Source of the DNA: Asaia bogorensis
GTDB lineage: Bacteria > Pseudomonadota > Alphaproteobacteria > Acetobacterales > Acetobacteraceae
Length of the DNA: 64,000 nt
Reading direction: 5' to 3'
NCBI GenBank assembly: GCA_943333505.2
Contig: CALQTN020000011.1
Coordinates: 1-64,000, forward strand
Shown piece after piece: positions 47,449 to 56,524 of the stretch. The translations under genes and the position numbers were made by a program. Every line of letters starts with the position of its first letter. Positions within the stretch are counted from its first letter, which is position 1. The notes under the pieces were generated by a model. That model had not been told where the DNA came from and did no database searches. It was given only the letters and a program-made list of their open reading frames with translations.

Positions 47449-48023
47449 CAGCGGGCCTCCGCCAGGGCGCGTAGCCCGATGATGACGCGGATCTGAAAGG
47501 TCAGAAACGCCACGAGTTGCGACAAGGTGACAATGCCGGTAGCCGACCAACCCGCCGCTTCAAGCTTGCGCAATGCGGCGGCCGAGGCGTCGCGCGGGTG
47601 AAACACCAGCATGTGGGTGTGGGCGAGCGCCGCCGCGAGGCGTGGCCCAACATCGGTGATCGCGGTGAAGACCGGGCCGTCTTTGTCTTCCGAGCTTAAC
47701 GGGCCGGCTGGAAAATGCCCGTACGGGCCGGCCGTGGCGCCGCGCACGATTTCGGCGTTGAGCATCAGGCGCAGATCCGGTGCGGCCGCCAGGCCTTCGC
47801 GATAAAATGCCGCGATAGCCGGCTGGCGATGAAGGCCGGCCACGAAAACCGCAACGGCGTGGCGTTCCACCAGGCTGATATCGACCGGCTCAGCGGGATG
47901 AAACAATGCGAGATAGCTCTTCTGGGCATTATCGCGCGCCTGCATCCGCTCGGCACGCAGCCTGTCGAGATGGGACCCCGGGGTAATGCCAACCAGCAGG
48001 TCAACGATATCTGGATGGCTCAT
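47448..48023 (-). CDS. CMD-domain protein (Avi_7170-like)
   Basis: A 191-residue all-helical protein with weak similarity to the CMD fold (VERHAVAVFVAGLHRQPAIAAFY near residue 55, then ALAHTHMLVFHPRDASAAAL). It lacks the Cys-x-x-Cys pair found in its downstream neighbour, so the two probably form a functional pair in which only the neighbour is redox active. It overlaps the luciferase-like gene upstream by 4 bases and the AhpD-like gene downstream by one. From memory it corresponds to the Avi_7170-type family; the biochemical role is unknown to me. Confidence 0.75.
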   Translation of the reverse strand: MSHPDIVDLLVGITPGSHLDRLRAERMQARDNAQKSYLALFHPAEPVDISLVERHAVAVFVAGLHRQPAIAAFYREGLAAAPDLRLMLNAEIVRGATAGPYGHFPAGPLSSEDKDGPVFTAITDVGPRLAAALAHTHMLVFHPRDASAAALRKLEAAGWSATGIVTLSQLVAFLTFQIRVIIGLRALAEAR

Positions 48024-49045
48024 TGGGCTGCCTCCAACTGGCGGAGCGGGGTTCGATGCCAGCCCAAGGCGGGGGCGACCTCGGTTGCGATGAGCTCGAG
48101 CGAGCGCAGGATCAGTTCATGCGGTGGGTCGATGGAATGGACCTGGAAGACCAGATCGGTGACCCGATCGAGCGTGCGGTCGCCGCGTAAGGCGGTCAGC
48201 ACCTCGTCAACGGTACCGATATAGCTGTCGGTCGAGGCGATCAATTCATCGAGGGTTTCAGCGCTTAGGCCACGGCCCAGGCTCTTCATCCGTGCCTCGT
48301 GTCGGCGTAGGCCTGCATCGGCGTAGCGCCGGGCTTCCGCGCGGCTGTCGGCGACGAACAAAGTGCGCGAGCCGGTGATGCGCGGGGTACGCCCGGCTGG
48401 CAGGTTGGCGAGATAGGCATCGATGATCGGGTCTTGCATATCGGTCAGGCTCGCGCCGGGGTGGTCGGCCGGGCGTGGCTGGGTGCGCGACAGCATCAGC
48501 CCGTCGCCATCCATCCCGGCCCGTCTGCCGCCCTCGACCGAGAACGTCGCCTGCCAGATACGATCGAGCAGTTGCGGGCCGGCGGGGTAAAGCTGCGCGG
48601 CTCCCCCCAGGCTATCACCGCGCAAGGCGGCCCGCATCGCAATCATGTTCTGCACATAGACCGGGGTGCGACCGGCATTGTCCAATCCGAAGGGTGGGAA
48701 AGCCTGTGGATTGCCACCTGAGCCGACCCCGAGTTCAAGCCGGCCGCCCGACAGCAGATCGAACACCGCCGCGTCTTCCGCCACCCGCAACGGGTTTTCG
48801 AGCGCCAGCGTGATGATCCCAGTGCCGAGCCGGATGGTCGAGGTGTGGGCGGCAATATGGCTGAGCAGCACGAAGGGCGACGGCAGCCCGCCTTCATCCT
48901 CGAAAAAATGGTGCTGCGCGACCCAAGCGCTGTCGAAGCCGAGCCGTTCGGCATGGACAAATTGTTCGGTCGCCAGACGGTAACGGCTGGCGGCGTCGGT
49001 CTGATCAAGCAGACGGGAAAAGAAGCCCAATCGTTTCGCGGTCAT
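48020..49045 (-). CDS. Luciferase-like FMN-dependent monooxygenase (KPN_01858-like)
   Basis: A 341-residue TIM-barrel enzyme. It begins KRLGFFSRLLDQTDAASRYR, has AWVAQHHFFEDEGGLPSPF (the His pair of the family), IRLGTGIITLALENPLRVAEDAA and LELGVGSGGNPQAFPPFG. The start at 49045 has AGGAGGG 11 bases upstream; the frame continues but without similarity. It lies between the ABC-transporter genes and the two CMD/AhpD genes. From memory this set (binding protein, permeases, ATPases, luciferase-like enzyme, CMD, AhpD) recurs as a cluster in Klebsiella and Agrobacterium. A role in oxidising an imported sulfur or peptide-like compound is a guess. Confidence 0.86.
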   Translation of the reverse strand: MTAKRLGFFSRLLDQTDAASRYRLATEQFVHAERLGFDSAWVAQHHFFEDEGGLPSPFVLLSHIAAHTSTIRLGTGIITLALENPLRVAEDAAVFDLLSGGRLELGVGSGGNPQAFPPFGLDNAGRTPVYVQNMIAMRAALRGDSLGGAAQLYPAGPQLLDRIWQATFSVEGGRRAGMDGDGLMLSRTQPRPADHPGASLTDMQDPIIDAYLANLPAGRTPRITGSRTLFVADSRAEARRYADAGLRRHEARMKSLGRGLSAETLDELIASTDSYIGTVDEVLTALRGDRTLDRVTDLVFQVHSIDPPHELILRSLELIATEVAPALGWHRTPLRQLEAAQ

Positions 49046-49107
49046 ACGTGAAGACCCTCCTGAGGGCTGAGCATAGGCCGGCCCGCGCCTGGGGGGAATG
49101 GCGTCGA

Positions 49108-50052
49108 TCAGCCGCCGACCGGCAGATGGCACGCTGTCGCATGCGGGGCGCCGACCAGGACCGGGGCGGTTACCCGACAGACATCCATCACATAAGGGCA
49201 GCGCGGGTGGAAACGGCAGCCGGCGGGCGGGTTCATCGCGCTGGCAATTTCGCCCATCGCGGCCGCCTCGCTCAGCACATGATCGGGGTCAGGCAGCGGC
49301 ACTGCGGCCAGCAGGGCTTTGGTATAAGGATGGCGTGGGGCGGCGAACACCTGCTCGGTCGGGCCGGCCTCGGACACGCAGCCGAGATAGATCACCCCGA
49401 CATCGCTGCTGAAATGTTCGACCAGCGCGAGGTCATGGGCAATAATCAGATAGGTCAACCCGAACTCGGTCTGGATATCGGCAAGCAGATTGAGGATCTG
49501 GGCACGGATCGAGACATCGAGCGCCGATACCGGTTCATCGAGCACCATCAACCGGGGCCGCAGCGCAAGCGCACGCGCAATGGCAATGCGCTGGCGCTGG
49601 CCGCCGGAAAACTCATGCGGGTAAAGCCGCGCCGCACTGGCCGGCATGCCAACGACATCAAGCACTTCGGCGACGATTTTGTCGAGTTCGGCGCGGGATT
49701 TCTTTTCATGCGCCAGCACCGGCTCTGCGATAATCGTGCCGACCCGCAGGCGCGGATTGAGCGAGGAATAGGGGTCCTGGAACACTGCCATCACCTGGCG
49801 GCGATAGGCCCGGAGAGACGCCCGATCCATCGCGGCAATATCCCGGCCCTCAAAGCGGATCGTACCCGATGTTGGCTGTTCCAATTGCAGGATCATCTTG
49901 GCGATCGTGGTCTTGCCACAGCCCGACTCGCCAACCAGCGCCATCGTGGTGCGCGGTTCGACCCGCAGCGACACACGCTCCACCGCCCGCACCAGCCCAT
50001 GCTTGGTGGGATAATGCTTGGTGATATCAGTAAGCTCCAGCATGGCGTCCAT
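49108..50052 (-). CDS. ABC transporter ATPase, DppF/OppF type
   Basis: A 314-residue ATPase. Walker A is GESGCGKTT, the Q-loop is VFQDPYSSLNPR, the signature is FSGGQRQRIAIARAL, Walker B is LMVLDEPVSALD, and the switch His is in IIAHDLALV. The C-terminal CRFHPRCPYVMDVC block with clustered Cys is the oligopeptide-transporter extension (four Cys, possibly iron-sulfur or zinc). The start at 50052 overlaps the DppD-type stop (TGATG). Two further in-frame Met codons nearby are alternatives. It is the fifth gene of the minus-strand importer operon. Confidence 0.93.
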   Translation of the reverse strand: MDAMLELTDITKHYPTKHGLVRAVERVSLRVEPRTTMALVGESGCGKTTIAKMILQLEQPTSGTIRFEGRDIAAMDRASLRAYRRQVMAVFQDPYSSLNPRLRVGTIIAEPVLAHEKKSRAELDKIVAEVLDVVGMPASAARLYPHEFSGGQRQRIAIARALALRPRLMVLDEPVSALDVSIRAQILNLLADIQTEFGLTYLIIAHDLALVEHFSSDVGVIYLGCVSEAGPTEQVFAAPRHPYTKALLAAVPLPDPDHVLSEAAAMGEIASAMNPPAGCRFHPRCPYVMDVCRVTAPVLVGAPHATACHLPVGG

Positions 50053-51011
50053 CAGACCAGCTTCCAGCAGGCGGCGCTGTGGCCATCCGACAGCGTCACA
50101 TTCGGCGGCGCCTCGGCGCATTTATCCATCCGCATCGGACAGCGCGCGGCAAAACGGCAGCCGCTGGGCGGATCGATCAGGCTCGGCGGCTGGCCGGCAA
50201 TCGCGGTAAGCCTGCCGCGCTTAGCGCCAAGGCGCGGGATCGCGGCCAGCAAGGCCTGTGTATAAGGGTGCGAAGGGGTGCGGTAGATCGCCCGCACCGG
50301 CCCGGTTTCAATGATCTGCCCGGCATACATCACCGCGATGCGCCGGCACAGGCTCGCCGCCACGCCGAGATCATGGGTAATCAGGATGATGCCGGCGCCG
50401 GTATCGGCCTGGATATTGCGCAACAGGTTGATGATCTGCACCTGGATGGTGACGTCGAGCGCAGTGGTCGGCTCATCGGCGACCAACAGCCGCGGGGTGC
50501 AGCCGATCGCCATGGCGGCAACAATGCGCTGGCGCTGGCCACCGGAAAACTGGTGGGGATAATCGCCAAGCCGATCCGCCGGCGACGGCAGCCGCACCCT
50601 TTGCAAGACATCGATAACGGCCGAGCGTAAGGCGGCGCCGCGCGCGATATCGTGGTTGCGCAAGGGCGATCCAACCTGATCGCCGATTGAAAACACCGGG
50701 TTCAGCGACGTCATCGGGTCCTGCATGATCATCGCGATCTTGCGGCCGCGAATGTCGCGCGCCAATGCCGCTTCGGAAAGTGTGGTCAGTTCCTGGCCAT
50801 CGAGCTTGATCGAGCCGCTGACGATCCGCCCTGAGCCTTTCGGCAACAACCGCAGCAACGACAATCCGGTAAGGGTTTTGCCCGACCCGGACTCGCCGAC
50901 CAGCCCCAGGGTTTCACCCTCGGCGACATCGAGGCTCACGCCATCGACCGCGCGCAGCACACCGCGTTTGAGGTGGAGATGGGTTTGCAGGTTCCTGACT
51001 GACAGTAGCAT
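50052..51011 (-). CDS. ABC transporter ATPase, DppD/OppD type
   Basis: A 319-residue ATPase with Walker A GESGSGKT, Q-loop MIMQDPMTSLNP, signature FSGGQRQRIVAAMAI, Walker B LLVADEPTTALD and H-loop ITHDLGVAA. The C-terminal CRFAARCPMRMDKC extension matches its DppF-type partner and marks the pair as an oligopeptide/nickel-type set. It overlaps the permease gene upstream by TGATG. This pair could also power the ATPase-less permeases at 15361-17168. Confidence 0.93.
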   Translation of the reverse strand: MLLSVRNLQTHLHLKRGVLRAVDGVSLDVAEGETLGLVGESGSGKTLTGLSLLRLLPKGSGRIVSGSIKLDGQELTTLSEAALARDIRGRKIAMIMQDPMTSLNPVFSIGDQVGSPLRNHDIARGAALRSAVIDVLQRVRLPSPADRLGDYPHQFSGGQRQRIVAAMAIGCTPRLLVADEPTTALDVTIQVQIINLLRNIQADTGAGIILITHDLGVAASLCRRIAVMYAGQIIETGPVRAIYRTPSHPYTQALLAAIPRLGAKRGRLTAIAGQPPSLIDPPSGCRFAARCPMRMDKCAEAPPNVTLSDGHSAACWKLV

Positions 51012-51850
51012 CAGAGTTGCCGCAACTGCGGGTCAAGCCGGTCTCGCAACCAGTCCCCAAAGATATTCGATGACAGACAGGTCAACATGATCGCAATCCC
51101 CGGCATGGTGATCGCCCACCAGGCGTTGGTGATGTATTGCCGCGCGTCCGACAGCATCAGGCCCCAGGAAATATCAGGCTGCTGAATGCCGAGCCCAAGG
51201 AAGGACAAGGATGCCTCGAACAGGATCACCTGCCCGACCTGCAAAGTTGCCAGCACCACCAGCGTATTGAAGATATTGGGCAGCAAATGGCGGACAAATA
51301 TCGTCGGTGTGCCGACGCCGGCGACCCGTGCGAAGGCGATGTAGTCGCGGCCTTTCAATGCCATGATCTCGCCGCGGATGATACGCGCGTACCAGGCCCA
51401 GTAAGTCAGAACAATCACCACCACCACGGTGGACAGCCCCGGTTCCAAGGCCGCCGCCAGGATCAGTGCCAGCGCGATCGATGGGACGGATTGCTGGATT
51501 TCGATAAAACGCATCAGCAGCGTATCAACCCAGCCGCCGAAATACCCGGCGATCATGCCGATAACCGCGCCGATGCCCCCGGAAAACAGGATGGCGTAAA
51601 AGGCCACGATCACCGAAACCCGCGATCCCGCCATGATCCGACTAAGAATATCGCGCCCGAGATTATCGGCACCCAGTGGGTTGGTCATGTCCCCACCTTC
51701 GAGCCAGAACGGTGGTTTGAAGGCCGCGCCGAGATCAAGCTCATTGGCATCGAACGGCAGCATTGCCTCGCCCCCGGCCGCGCAGATCCCAACTGCGGCG
51801 ATCACCAGAAGCGGCAGCCACGGCACGCCGCGAAACATGCTAGCGTCCAT
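51011..51850 (-). CDS. ABC transporter permease, DppC type
   Basis: A 279-residue permease with NPLGADNLGRDILSRIMAGSR near residue 60, the DppC hallmark, and the EAA loop AFARVAGVGTPTIFVRHLLPNI. It should have about six membrane helices. I chose ATG 51850 (MDASMFRG), which overlaps the DppB-type stop by 11 bases and has AAGGA 7 bases upstream. ATG 51838 would avoid the overlap but has a weaker site. The first helix region ends with AAGGEAMLPFDANELDL, facing the periplasm. Confidence 0.9.
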   Translation of the reverse strand: MDASMFRGVPWLPLLVIAAVGICAAGGEAMLPFDANELDLGAAFKPPFWLEGGDMTNPLGADNLGRDILSRIMAGSRVSVIVAFYAILFSGGIGAVIGMIAGYFGGWVDTLLMRFIEIQQSVPSIALALILAAALEPGLSTVVVVIVLTYWAWYARIIRGEIMALKGRDYIAFARVAGVGTPTIFVRHLLPNIFNTLVVLATLQVGQVILFEASLSFLGLGIQQPDISWGLMLSDARQYITNAWWAITMPGIAIMLTCLSSNIFGDWLRDRLDPQLRQL

Positions 51851-52760
51851 TGCGGATCCTTGGATCGACGAGGCCATAGGACAGGTCGACCAGCAAATTT
51901 GACATGACGAACAGGATCGAGGTGAACAGCACCCCGGCCTGCACCACCGGAAAATCGCGCGCGAACACCGCCTCGACCACGGTGCGACCGACACCCGGCC
52001 AAGCGAAAATCGTCTCCACCACGAAGGCCCCGCCCAACATCGCAGCGAAATAAACCCCAAGCATGGTCAGCAGCGGTACCGCTGCATTGCGCAGCGCGTA
52101 TTTCCAGATGATCAGGCGTTCTGGCGTGCCAAGCGCGCGCGACAGGCGGATATGGTCGCTGTCCAGCACATCGAGCATCGCCGATCGCACGATCCGGGTT
52201 TGTGCCGCCACCGGATACCAGCCGAGCGAAATCGCCGGCAGAACCATCTGGCTCAGACTGCCATGCCCAAATGCCGGCAACCAGTTGAGCTTGATGGCAA
52301 AGACCAGGATCAGCAGCAACCCGACCCAGAAGGCCGGCATCGCCTGCCCGAGCATGGCGAAGACCCGACCGATCCGATCAATCCAGCCGCCGCGATGCAC
52401 CGCCGACATCACCCCGACCGGCACTGCCACCGCCACGCTGAACAGCAGGCCGCACATGGCAAGTTCAATTGTTGCCGGCAGGCGGTCCATGATCAGCTTG
52501 ATCGCCGGCATTTTCCAGCGATAGGAATTGCCGAAATCACCCACCAGCGCGTTCTGGGCGAAGATCAGATATTGCACCCAGAGCGGCCGGTCGAGGCCGA
52601 GAGTGCGCCTTGTTTCCTCGATCATGCTGATAGGTGCGTCATTGGGCAGCAGCATCAGAATCGGATCGCCCGACAGGCGCGAGATCACGAAAATAATCAT
52701 GCTCGCGCCGATGATGCTGATCACGCCCTGCATCAGCCGGCGGATAAAGAACCCGGACAT
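51840..52760 (-). CDS. ABC transporter permease, DppB type
   Basis: A 306-residue permease starting MSGFFIRRLMQGVISIIGAS, with SRLSGDPILMLLPNDAP (DppB-type periplasmic segment), six helices and the EAA loop RLSRALGTPERLIIWKYALRNAAVP. The open frame extends 96 bases upstream without similarity and into the binding-protein gene, so the start at 52760 is used. It follows the binding-protein gene by 13 bases and precedes the DppC-type gene with overlap. Confidence 0.92.
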   Translation of the reverse strand: MSGFFIRRLMQGVISIIGASMIIFVISRLSGDPILMLLPNDAPISMIEETRRTLGLDRPLWVQYLIFAQNALVGDFGNSYRWKMPAIKLIMDRLPATIELAMCGLLFSVAVAVPVGVMSAVHRGGWIDRIGRVFAMLGQAMPAFWVGLLLILVFAIKLNWLPAFGHGSLSQMVLPAISLGWYPVAAQTRIVRSAMLDVLDSDHIRLSRALGTPERLIIWKYALRNAAVPLLTMLGVYFAAMLGGAFVVETIFAWPGVGRTVVEAVFARDFPVVQAGVLFTSILFVMSNLLVDLSYGLVDPRIRNGR

Positions 52761-52773
52761 AGTCGTCGCTTCG

Positions 52774-54339
52774 CTATTGCTTGAGACCGATCTCCTGCAT
52801 GCTGCGCCAGAACGCAATCGGCCACGGCTTGAACGCGACCTTGTCGCGCCAGGCAAAGGTCACCAACGGGCGGTAGGTCGACAGGCCACCGGCAACCCGA
52901 TCGCGTTTCAGGCGGGCGATCTTTTTGATCAAATCCGCGCGTTGCCCGACCTCCATGGTGCGTTTCAATTCCTCAACCATCGCGTCGATCTCGGGGTCGG
53001 CATAGAGCGAGGTTGCACCCCAGCCTTTGCCGGGGACGTAGCTGTGCAGATGTCCGGCCCAGGCAGTCCCAGGGTCGCCTGGCAGACCGTGGCCCCACAT
53101 GTTGCTGTAAAGCCCGTCAATATGGCCCTGGCGTTCGCGGCGTCCGAAGGTGATCCAGGTGCCGTATTCCATGCCCTGCACCTTGCAGCGAATGCCGACA
53201 GCGGTGGCATAGGCGAAATAGGCCTCGCCGACCTCCTTCTGATAGGGCTCGCGCGGGCTGGTCAGATTGTAGCAGGGCGTGTCAAAGCCGTTGGGGTAGC
53301 CCGCCTCGCGCAGCAATTCACGCGCCCGTTTCGGATCGTACGGGTAAGGCTTCAGGTCGGGATCATAGCCCAGTTCGCCAATGCCGACCTCGACATAGCG
53401 CTGCCCCTGGCCGAACAGCACGCTTTTGATGATCGCATCGACGTTGATCGCATGGGCGAGCGCCTGACGAACCCGGACATCGTAGAATTTGGAGTCAGCG
53501 GTGACCGAGTCGGTCGAGATATACATGTTATTCGGCGCGACCAGGCTGGTGGTGACCACGCCTGGCAGCTTCTTAAATTCCTCGATCATCGCCGGCGGAA
53601 CCGCGTCGATCCAGTCCACCGCGCCGGTCTTGAAGGCGGCCACCCGGGTCAGATCTTCCGGGATCACCTTGATGGTCAGGTTCTTGACCCCCGGGCGGTT
53701 CTGGGCGTTCCAGTAATTATCATACGCCTCGAAGCGGATTTCCTCCTTTACAGCACGTGACACGAAGCGCCACGGCCCGGTGCCAACCGGCGCGCGCTCG
53801 AAGGCTTCGTCACCAACCCGTTCCATGTAGCGCTTGGGCATCGCATACAAGGTCAGATCGCCCGAGATGTATGAGCCATCGCCTTCCTTGAAACGGATGC
53901 GGAAATGATGTGGATCGATGATTTCGAACGCCTCGACGGCCGCCTGGAGATGGGTCCAGATCGAGATTTTCTTGTCGCTCTGGCGGCGGAAGGAATATTC
54001 GAAATCCTCTGCCGTCAGCGGATCACCGTTATGGAAGGTTACGTTTTTGCGGAGGTGAATATCCAGATAGGGCTTGCCGCCTTCCTGCTTGACCTCCCAG
54101 CTTTCCGCCAGCCAGTTGACCTGCTTGAGCGAGGGATCGGTCCGGGTCAGCTGTTCGAACATCTGGCCGATATAATACTGGTCCACCCCGGCGGCGGACC
54201 TTGTCGGGTCGAGGACGGTAGCCTCGGCGCCGAAAGCCACGGTAAGGCTTCCCGTGGCAGGTTTGGGGGTCTGAGCATGGGTTGCAAGTGGGAGGGCAAG
54301 GATTGCGACGGTGGCCGCTTGTTGGAGCCATCTGGACAT
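52774..54339 (-). CDS. ABC transporter substrate-binding protein (KPN_01854-like)
   Basis: A 521-residue family-5 periplasmic binding protein. A signal peptide runs to about residue 22 (LALPLATHA before QTPK). The core shows LRKNVTFHNGDPLTAEDFEYSFRR as a split pattern, VGTGPWRFVSRAVKEEIRFE and DVRVRQALAHAINVDAII. It heads the operon binding protein-DppB-DppC-DppD-DppF-luciferase-like-CMD-AhpD. From memory this binding protein type is named after KPN_01854 and its ligand is unknown. It is divergent from a TauD-type dioxygenase gene across a 156-base gap with no clear boxes. Confidence 0.9.
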   Translation of the reverse strand: MSRWLQQAATVAILALPLATHAQTPKPATGSLTVAFGAEATVLDPTRSAAGVDQYYIGQMFEQLTRTDPSLKQVNWLAESWEVKQEGGKPYLDIHLRKNVTFHNGDPLTAEDFEYSFRRQSDKKISIWTHLQAAVEAFEIIDPHHFRIRFKEGDGSYISGDLTLYAMPKRYMERVGDEAFERAPVGTGPWRFVSRAVKEEIRFEAYDNYWNAQNRPGVKNLTIKVIPEDLTRVAAFKTGAVDWIDAVPPAMIEEFKKLPGVVTTSLVAPNNMYISTDSVTADSKFYDVRVRQALAHAINVDAIIKSVLFGQGQRYVEVGIGELGYDPDLKPYPYDPKRARELLREAGYPNGFDTPCYNLTSPREPYQKEVGEAYFAYATAVGIRCKVQGMEYGTWITFGRRERQGHIDGLYSNMWGHGLPGDPGTAWAGHLHSYVPGKGWGATSLYADPEIDAMVEELKRTMEVGQRADLIKKIARLKRDRVAGGLSTYRPLVTFAWRDKVAFKPWPIAFWRSMQEIGLKQ

Positions 54340-54495
54340 GGTTGTCTCTTCTCCGCACGGTCGTCTTTACGTAGCACGCGACACGTTTAGGCTATGCCAC
54401 CACTTCAATGCGGGACCGTCAAGGACATTTTGCAAATATCTAGGTTCGGCCAACAGTACCTCTGTCGAACAGCATCTTACATTGCGAGGCCCATC

Positions 54496-55407
54496 ATGAC
54501 CCTGGCCATCAAACCGCTCGCCGATACGTTCGCCGGCGAGGTCTCCGGCCTCGACTGCGCCCACCCACTAACCCCGGACGATGTCGCCGCATTCGAGGCT
54601 GGGATGGACCGGTTCGCGGTTCTGGTGATCCGCGATCAGCGTCTCAGCGATGCTGAACAGCTCGCCTTCACCCTGCATTTTGGCGAGATCGAAAAATCCG
54701 GCCACGGCAGTGCCAAGGGGCCGATCCATTTCCGCACCGTGCAACAGGCGCGCGATCTTGGCGCCGGGATCGGGGATTTCTCCAATGTCGACGGCAAAGG
54801 CGCGCCGCTGGCCGCGGATAGCCGGGCCTATCTGTTCAAGCTTGCCGACCGGCTATGGCATTCCGACAGTTCGTTCCGTGCGACGCCGGCGAAATACTCG
54901 CTGCTGTCCGGGCGCGCCATCCCGTCCTGGGGTGGCAACACCGAATTCGCCGACATGCGTGCGGCCTATGACGCGCTCGACGACCGCACCCGCGCGATGG
55001 CCGAAGATCTGGTGTGTGGCCATTCGCAAATGTATTCGCGGGAAAAAATCGGCTTCTCCGAAATGAGTGAGGCCGAACGCCTCGCCTTCACCCCGGTGCG
55101 CCAGCGCCTGGTCCGCACCCATCCAGTGACCGGCCGCAAGTCGCTGTTCCTGTCATCGCATGCCGGTACGATTGAGGGCTGGTCGCTGCCCGAGGCGCGG
55201 ATGTTCCTGCACGAACTGACCGAGTTCGCGACCGGACCACGTTTCGTTTATGCGCATCGATGGCGGCTCAACGACCTTGTTATCTGGGATAATCGCGCGA
55301 CCATGCATCGCGGCCGGCGCTTCGATCCGGCCGAGGCCCGCGATGTCCGCCAGACCCGATTGGCGGGAAGCGCGCCGACAATCGAACAGGCGATCATCAC
55401 GCCCTAG
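54496..55407 (+). CDS. TauD/TfdA-family 2-oxoglutarate-dependent dioxygenase
   Basis: A 303-residue Fe(II)/2-oxoglutarate oxygenase. The facial triad is H122-x-D124 (LWHSDSSF) and H271 (ATMHRGRRFD), with the nearby Arg that binds 2-oxoglutarate. The beginning IKPLADTFAGEVSGLD resembles 2,4-dichlorophenoxyacetate or taurine dioxygenase types. GAGG lies 6 bases before the ATG at 54496. Next to the importer with luciferase-like enzyme, a role in releasing sulfite from a sulfonate or opening an ether bond fits, but the substrate is unproven. Its TAG stop shares CTAG with the TAG of the opposite gene. Confidence 0.9.
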   Translation: MTLAIKPLADTFAGEVSGLDCAHPLTPDDVAAFEAGMDRFAVLVIRDQRLSDAEQLAFTLHFGEIEKSGHGSAKGPIHFRTVQQARDLGAGIGDFSNVDGKGAPLAADSRAYLFKLADRLWHSDSSFRATPAKYSLLSGRAIPSWGGNTEFADMRAAYDALDDRTRAMAEDLVCGHSQMYSREKIGFSEMSEAERLAFTPVRQRLVRTHPVTGRKSLFLSSHAGTIEGWSLPEARMFLHELTEFATGPRFVYAHRWRLNDLVIWDNRATMHRGRRFDPAEARDVRQTRLAGSAPTIEQAIITP

Positions 55408-56519
55408 GCAAGCAGCAGATCGGCAAGCTTGCGGCGATGATGGGCGGCGTCACCATGGGTATATTGCAGCCACATCGCGCGGCGCAGGAATAGCTGCGCA
55501 TCGCACTCCCAGGTAAACCCGAAGCCGCCGTGGAATTGCACCGCACGATCGCCCGCATAGGCGAAAACCTCGGTCGCCTCGGCCTTGGCCATACGCAGTG
55601 CGATTTCTGGCGCCTCGTTGCCCGCGCATAAGGTCGCGGCATGGTAGAGATGCGACCGGCTGCGTTCCAATCCAACGAGAATGTCGGCGCAGGCATGCTT
55701 CAGCGATTGGTAACTGCCGATCTTGCGGCCGAAGGTGGTGCGGGTATTGAGGTAGTCGACAGTCACATCGAGTACCCCGGCAATGCCGCCCGTCGCTTCC
55801 GCGCTGGCCAGCAATAGTGCCGCATCGCGGATCGCGCGCAAGGTTGCGCGGGCAGCCTGCCGGGTGATCAGCCGATCAGCGGCAATGGCAATCCCAGTAA
55901 GGTCGATACGCGCGCTCCGATGGGTTTCGTCAATGATGGTTTCGGGCAGCAAACATCCGATCGGCAATTCGGTGGCATCGAGGATCGCCAGTGCCGGGGC
56001 GCCGTCGACACGGATTGAGACCACGAAAATATCGGCAACCGCTGCGTCCAGCACCAGGGTTTTGATGCCATCAAGCCGCAGCGCATTGCCATTGGTGGCT
56101 ATCGCAGTGAGGTCCCAGTCCCCGCCAGCTTCAAACACGGCAGTGGTTGCAATGGCCCCTTGGGCGATACGCGGCAAAATCGCCGCCTGCTGGGCCGCGT
56201 TGCCGCCGGCGAGGATCGCCTGAACGGCGATCTGGGTGCTGACAAACGGGGTTGCGAGCAAATGCCGACCCATTGGTTCGGTGATGGTGGCAACCTCGGC
56301 GAGCGTCAGCCCGCTGCCGCCATGTTGTTCCGGGATCGCGATGCCGGACCAGCCGAGGGCGACCATCTCGTCCCAAACCGCCCGATCGAACCCGGTGTCA
56401 CTGCCAAGCAAATGACGCACCGCGCGGATCGGTGATTTCTCACGACAGAAGGCTGTGGCAGTTTCGAGCAGCATGGCCTGCTCGTCGGTAAACGCGATGC
56501 GTTGGGACAGGTTTGCCAT
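55404..56519 (-). CDS. Acyl-CoA dehydrogenase-like subunit (beta-type, possibly non-catalytic)
   Basis: A 371-residue member. The start MANLSQRIAFTDEQAMLLE and GWSGIAIPEQHGGSGLTLAEV fit the N-terminal helical domain. The C-terminus has AVQFHGGFGFTWECDAQLFLRRA. The middle domain lacks the usual TEPxxGSD FAD/substrate motif (FEAGGDWDLTAI stands there), which matches the accessory chain of two-gene acyl-CoA dehydrogenases described in actinobacterial steroid breakdown. It follows the next gene by 5 bases, so the two probably form a heteromer. It ends on a CTAG shared with the dioxygenase gene. Confidence 0.85.
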   Translation of the reverse strand: MANLSQRIAFTDEQAMLLETATAFCREKSPIRAVRHLLGSDTGFDRAVWDEMVALGWSGIAIPEQHGGSGLTLAEVATITEPMGRHLLATPFVSTQIAVQAILAGGNAAQQAAILPRIAQGAIATTAVFEAGGDWDLTAIATNGNALRLDGIKTLVLDAAVADIFVVSIRVDGAPALAILDATELPIGCLLPETIIDETHRSARIDLTGIAIAADRLITRQAARATLRAIRDAALLLASAEATGGIAGVLDVTVDYLNTRTTFGRKIGSYQSLKHACADILVGLERSRSHLYHAATLCAGNEAPEIALRMAKAEATEVFAYAGDRAVQFHGGFGFTWECDAQLFLRRAMWLQYTHGDAAHHRRKLADLLLA

Positions 56520-56524
56520 GGCGT

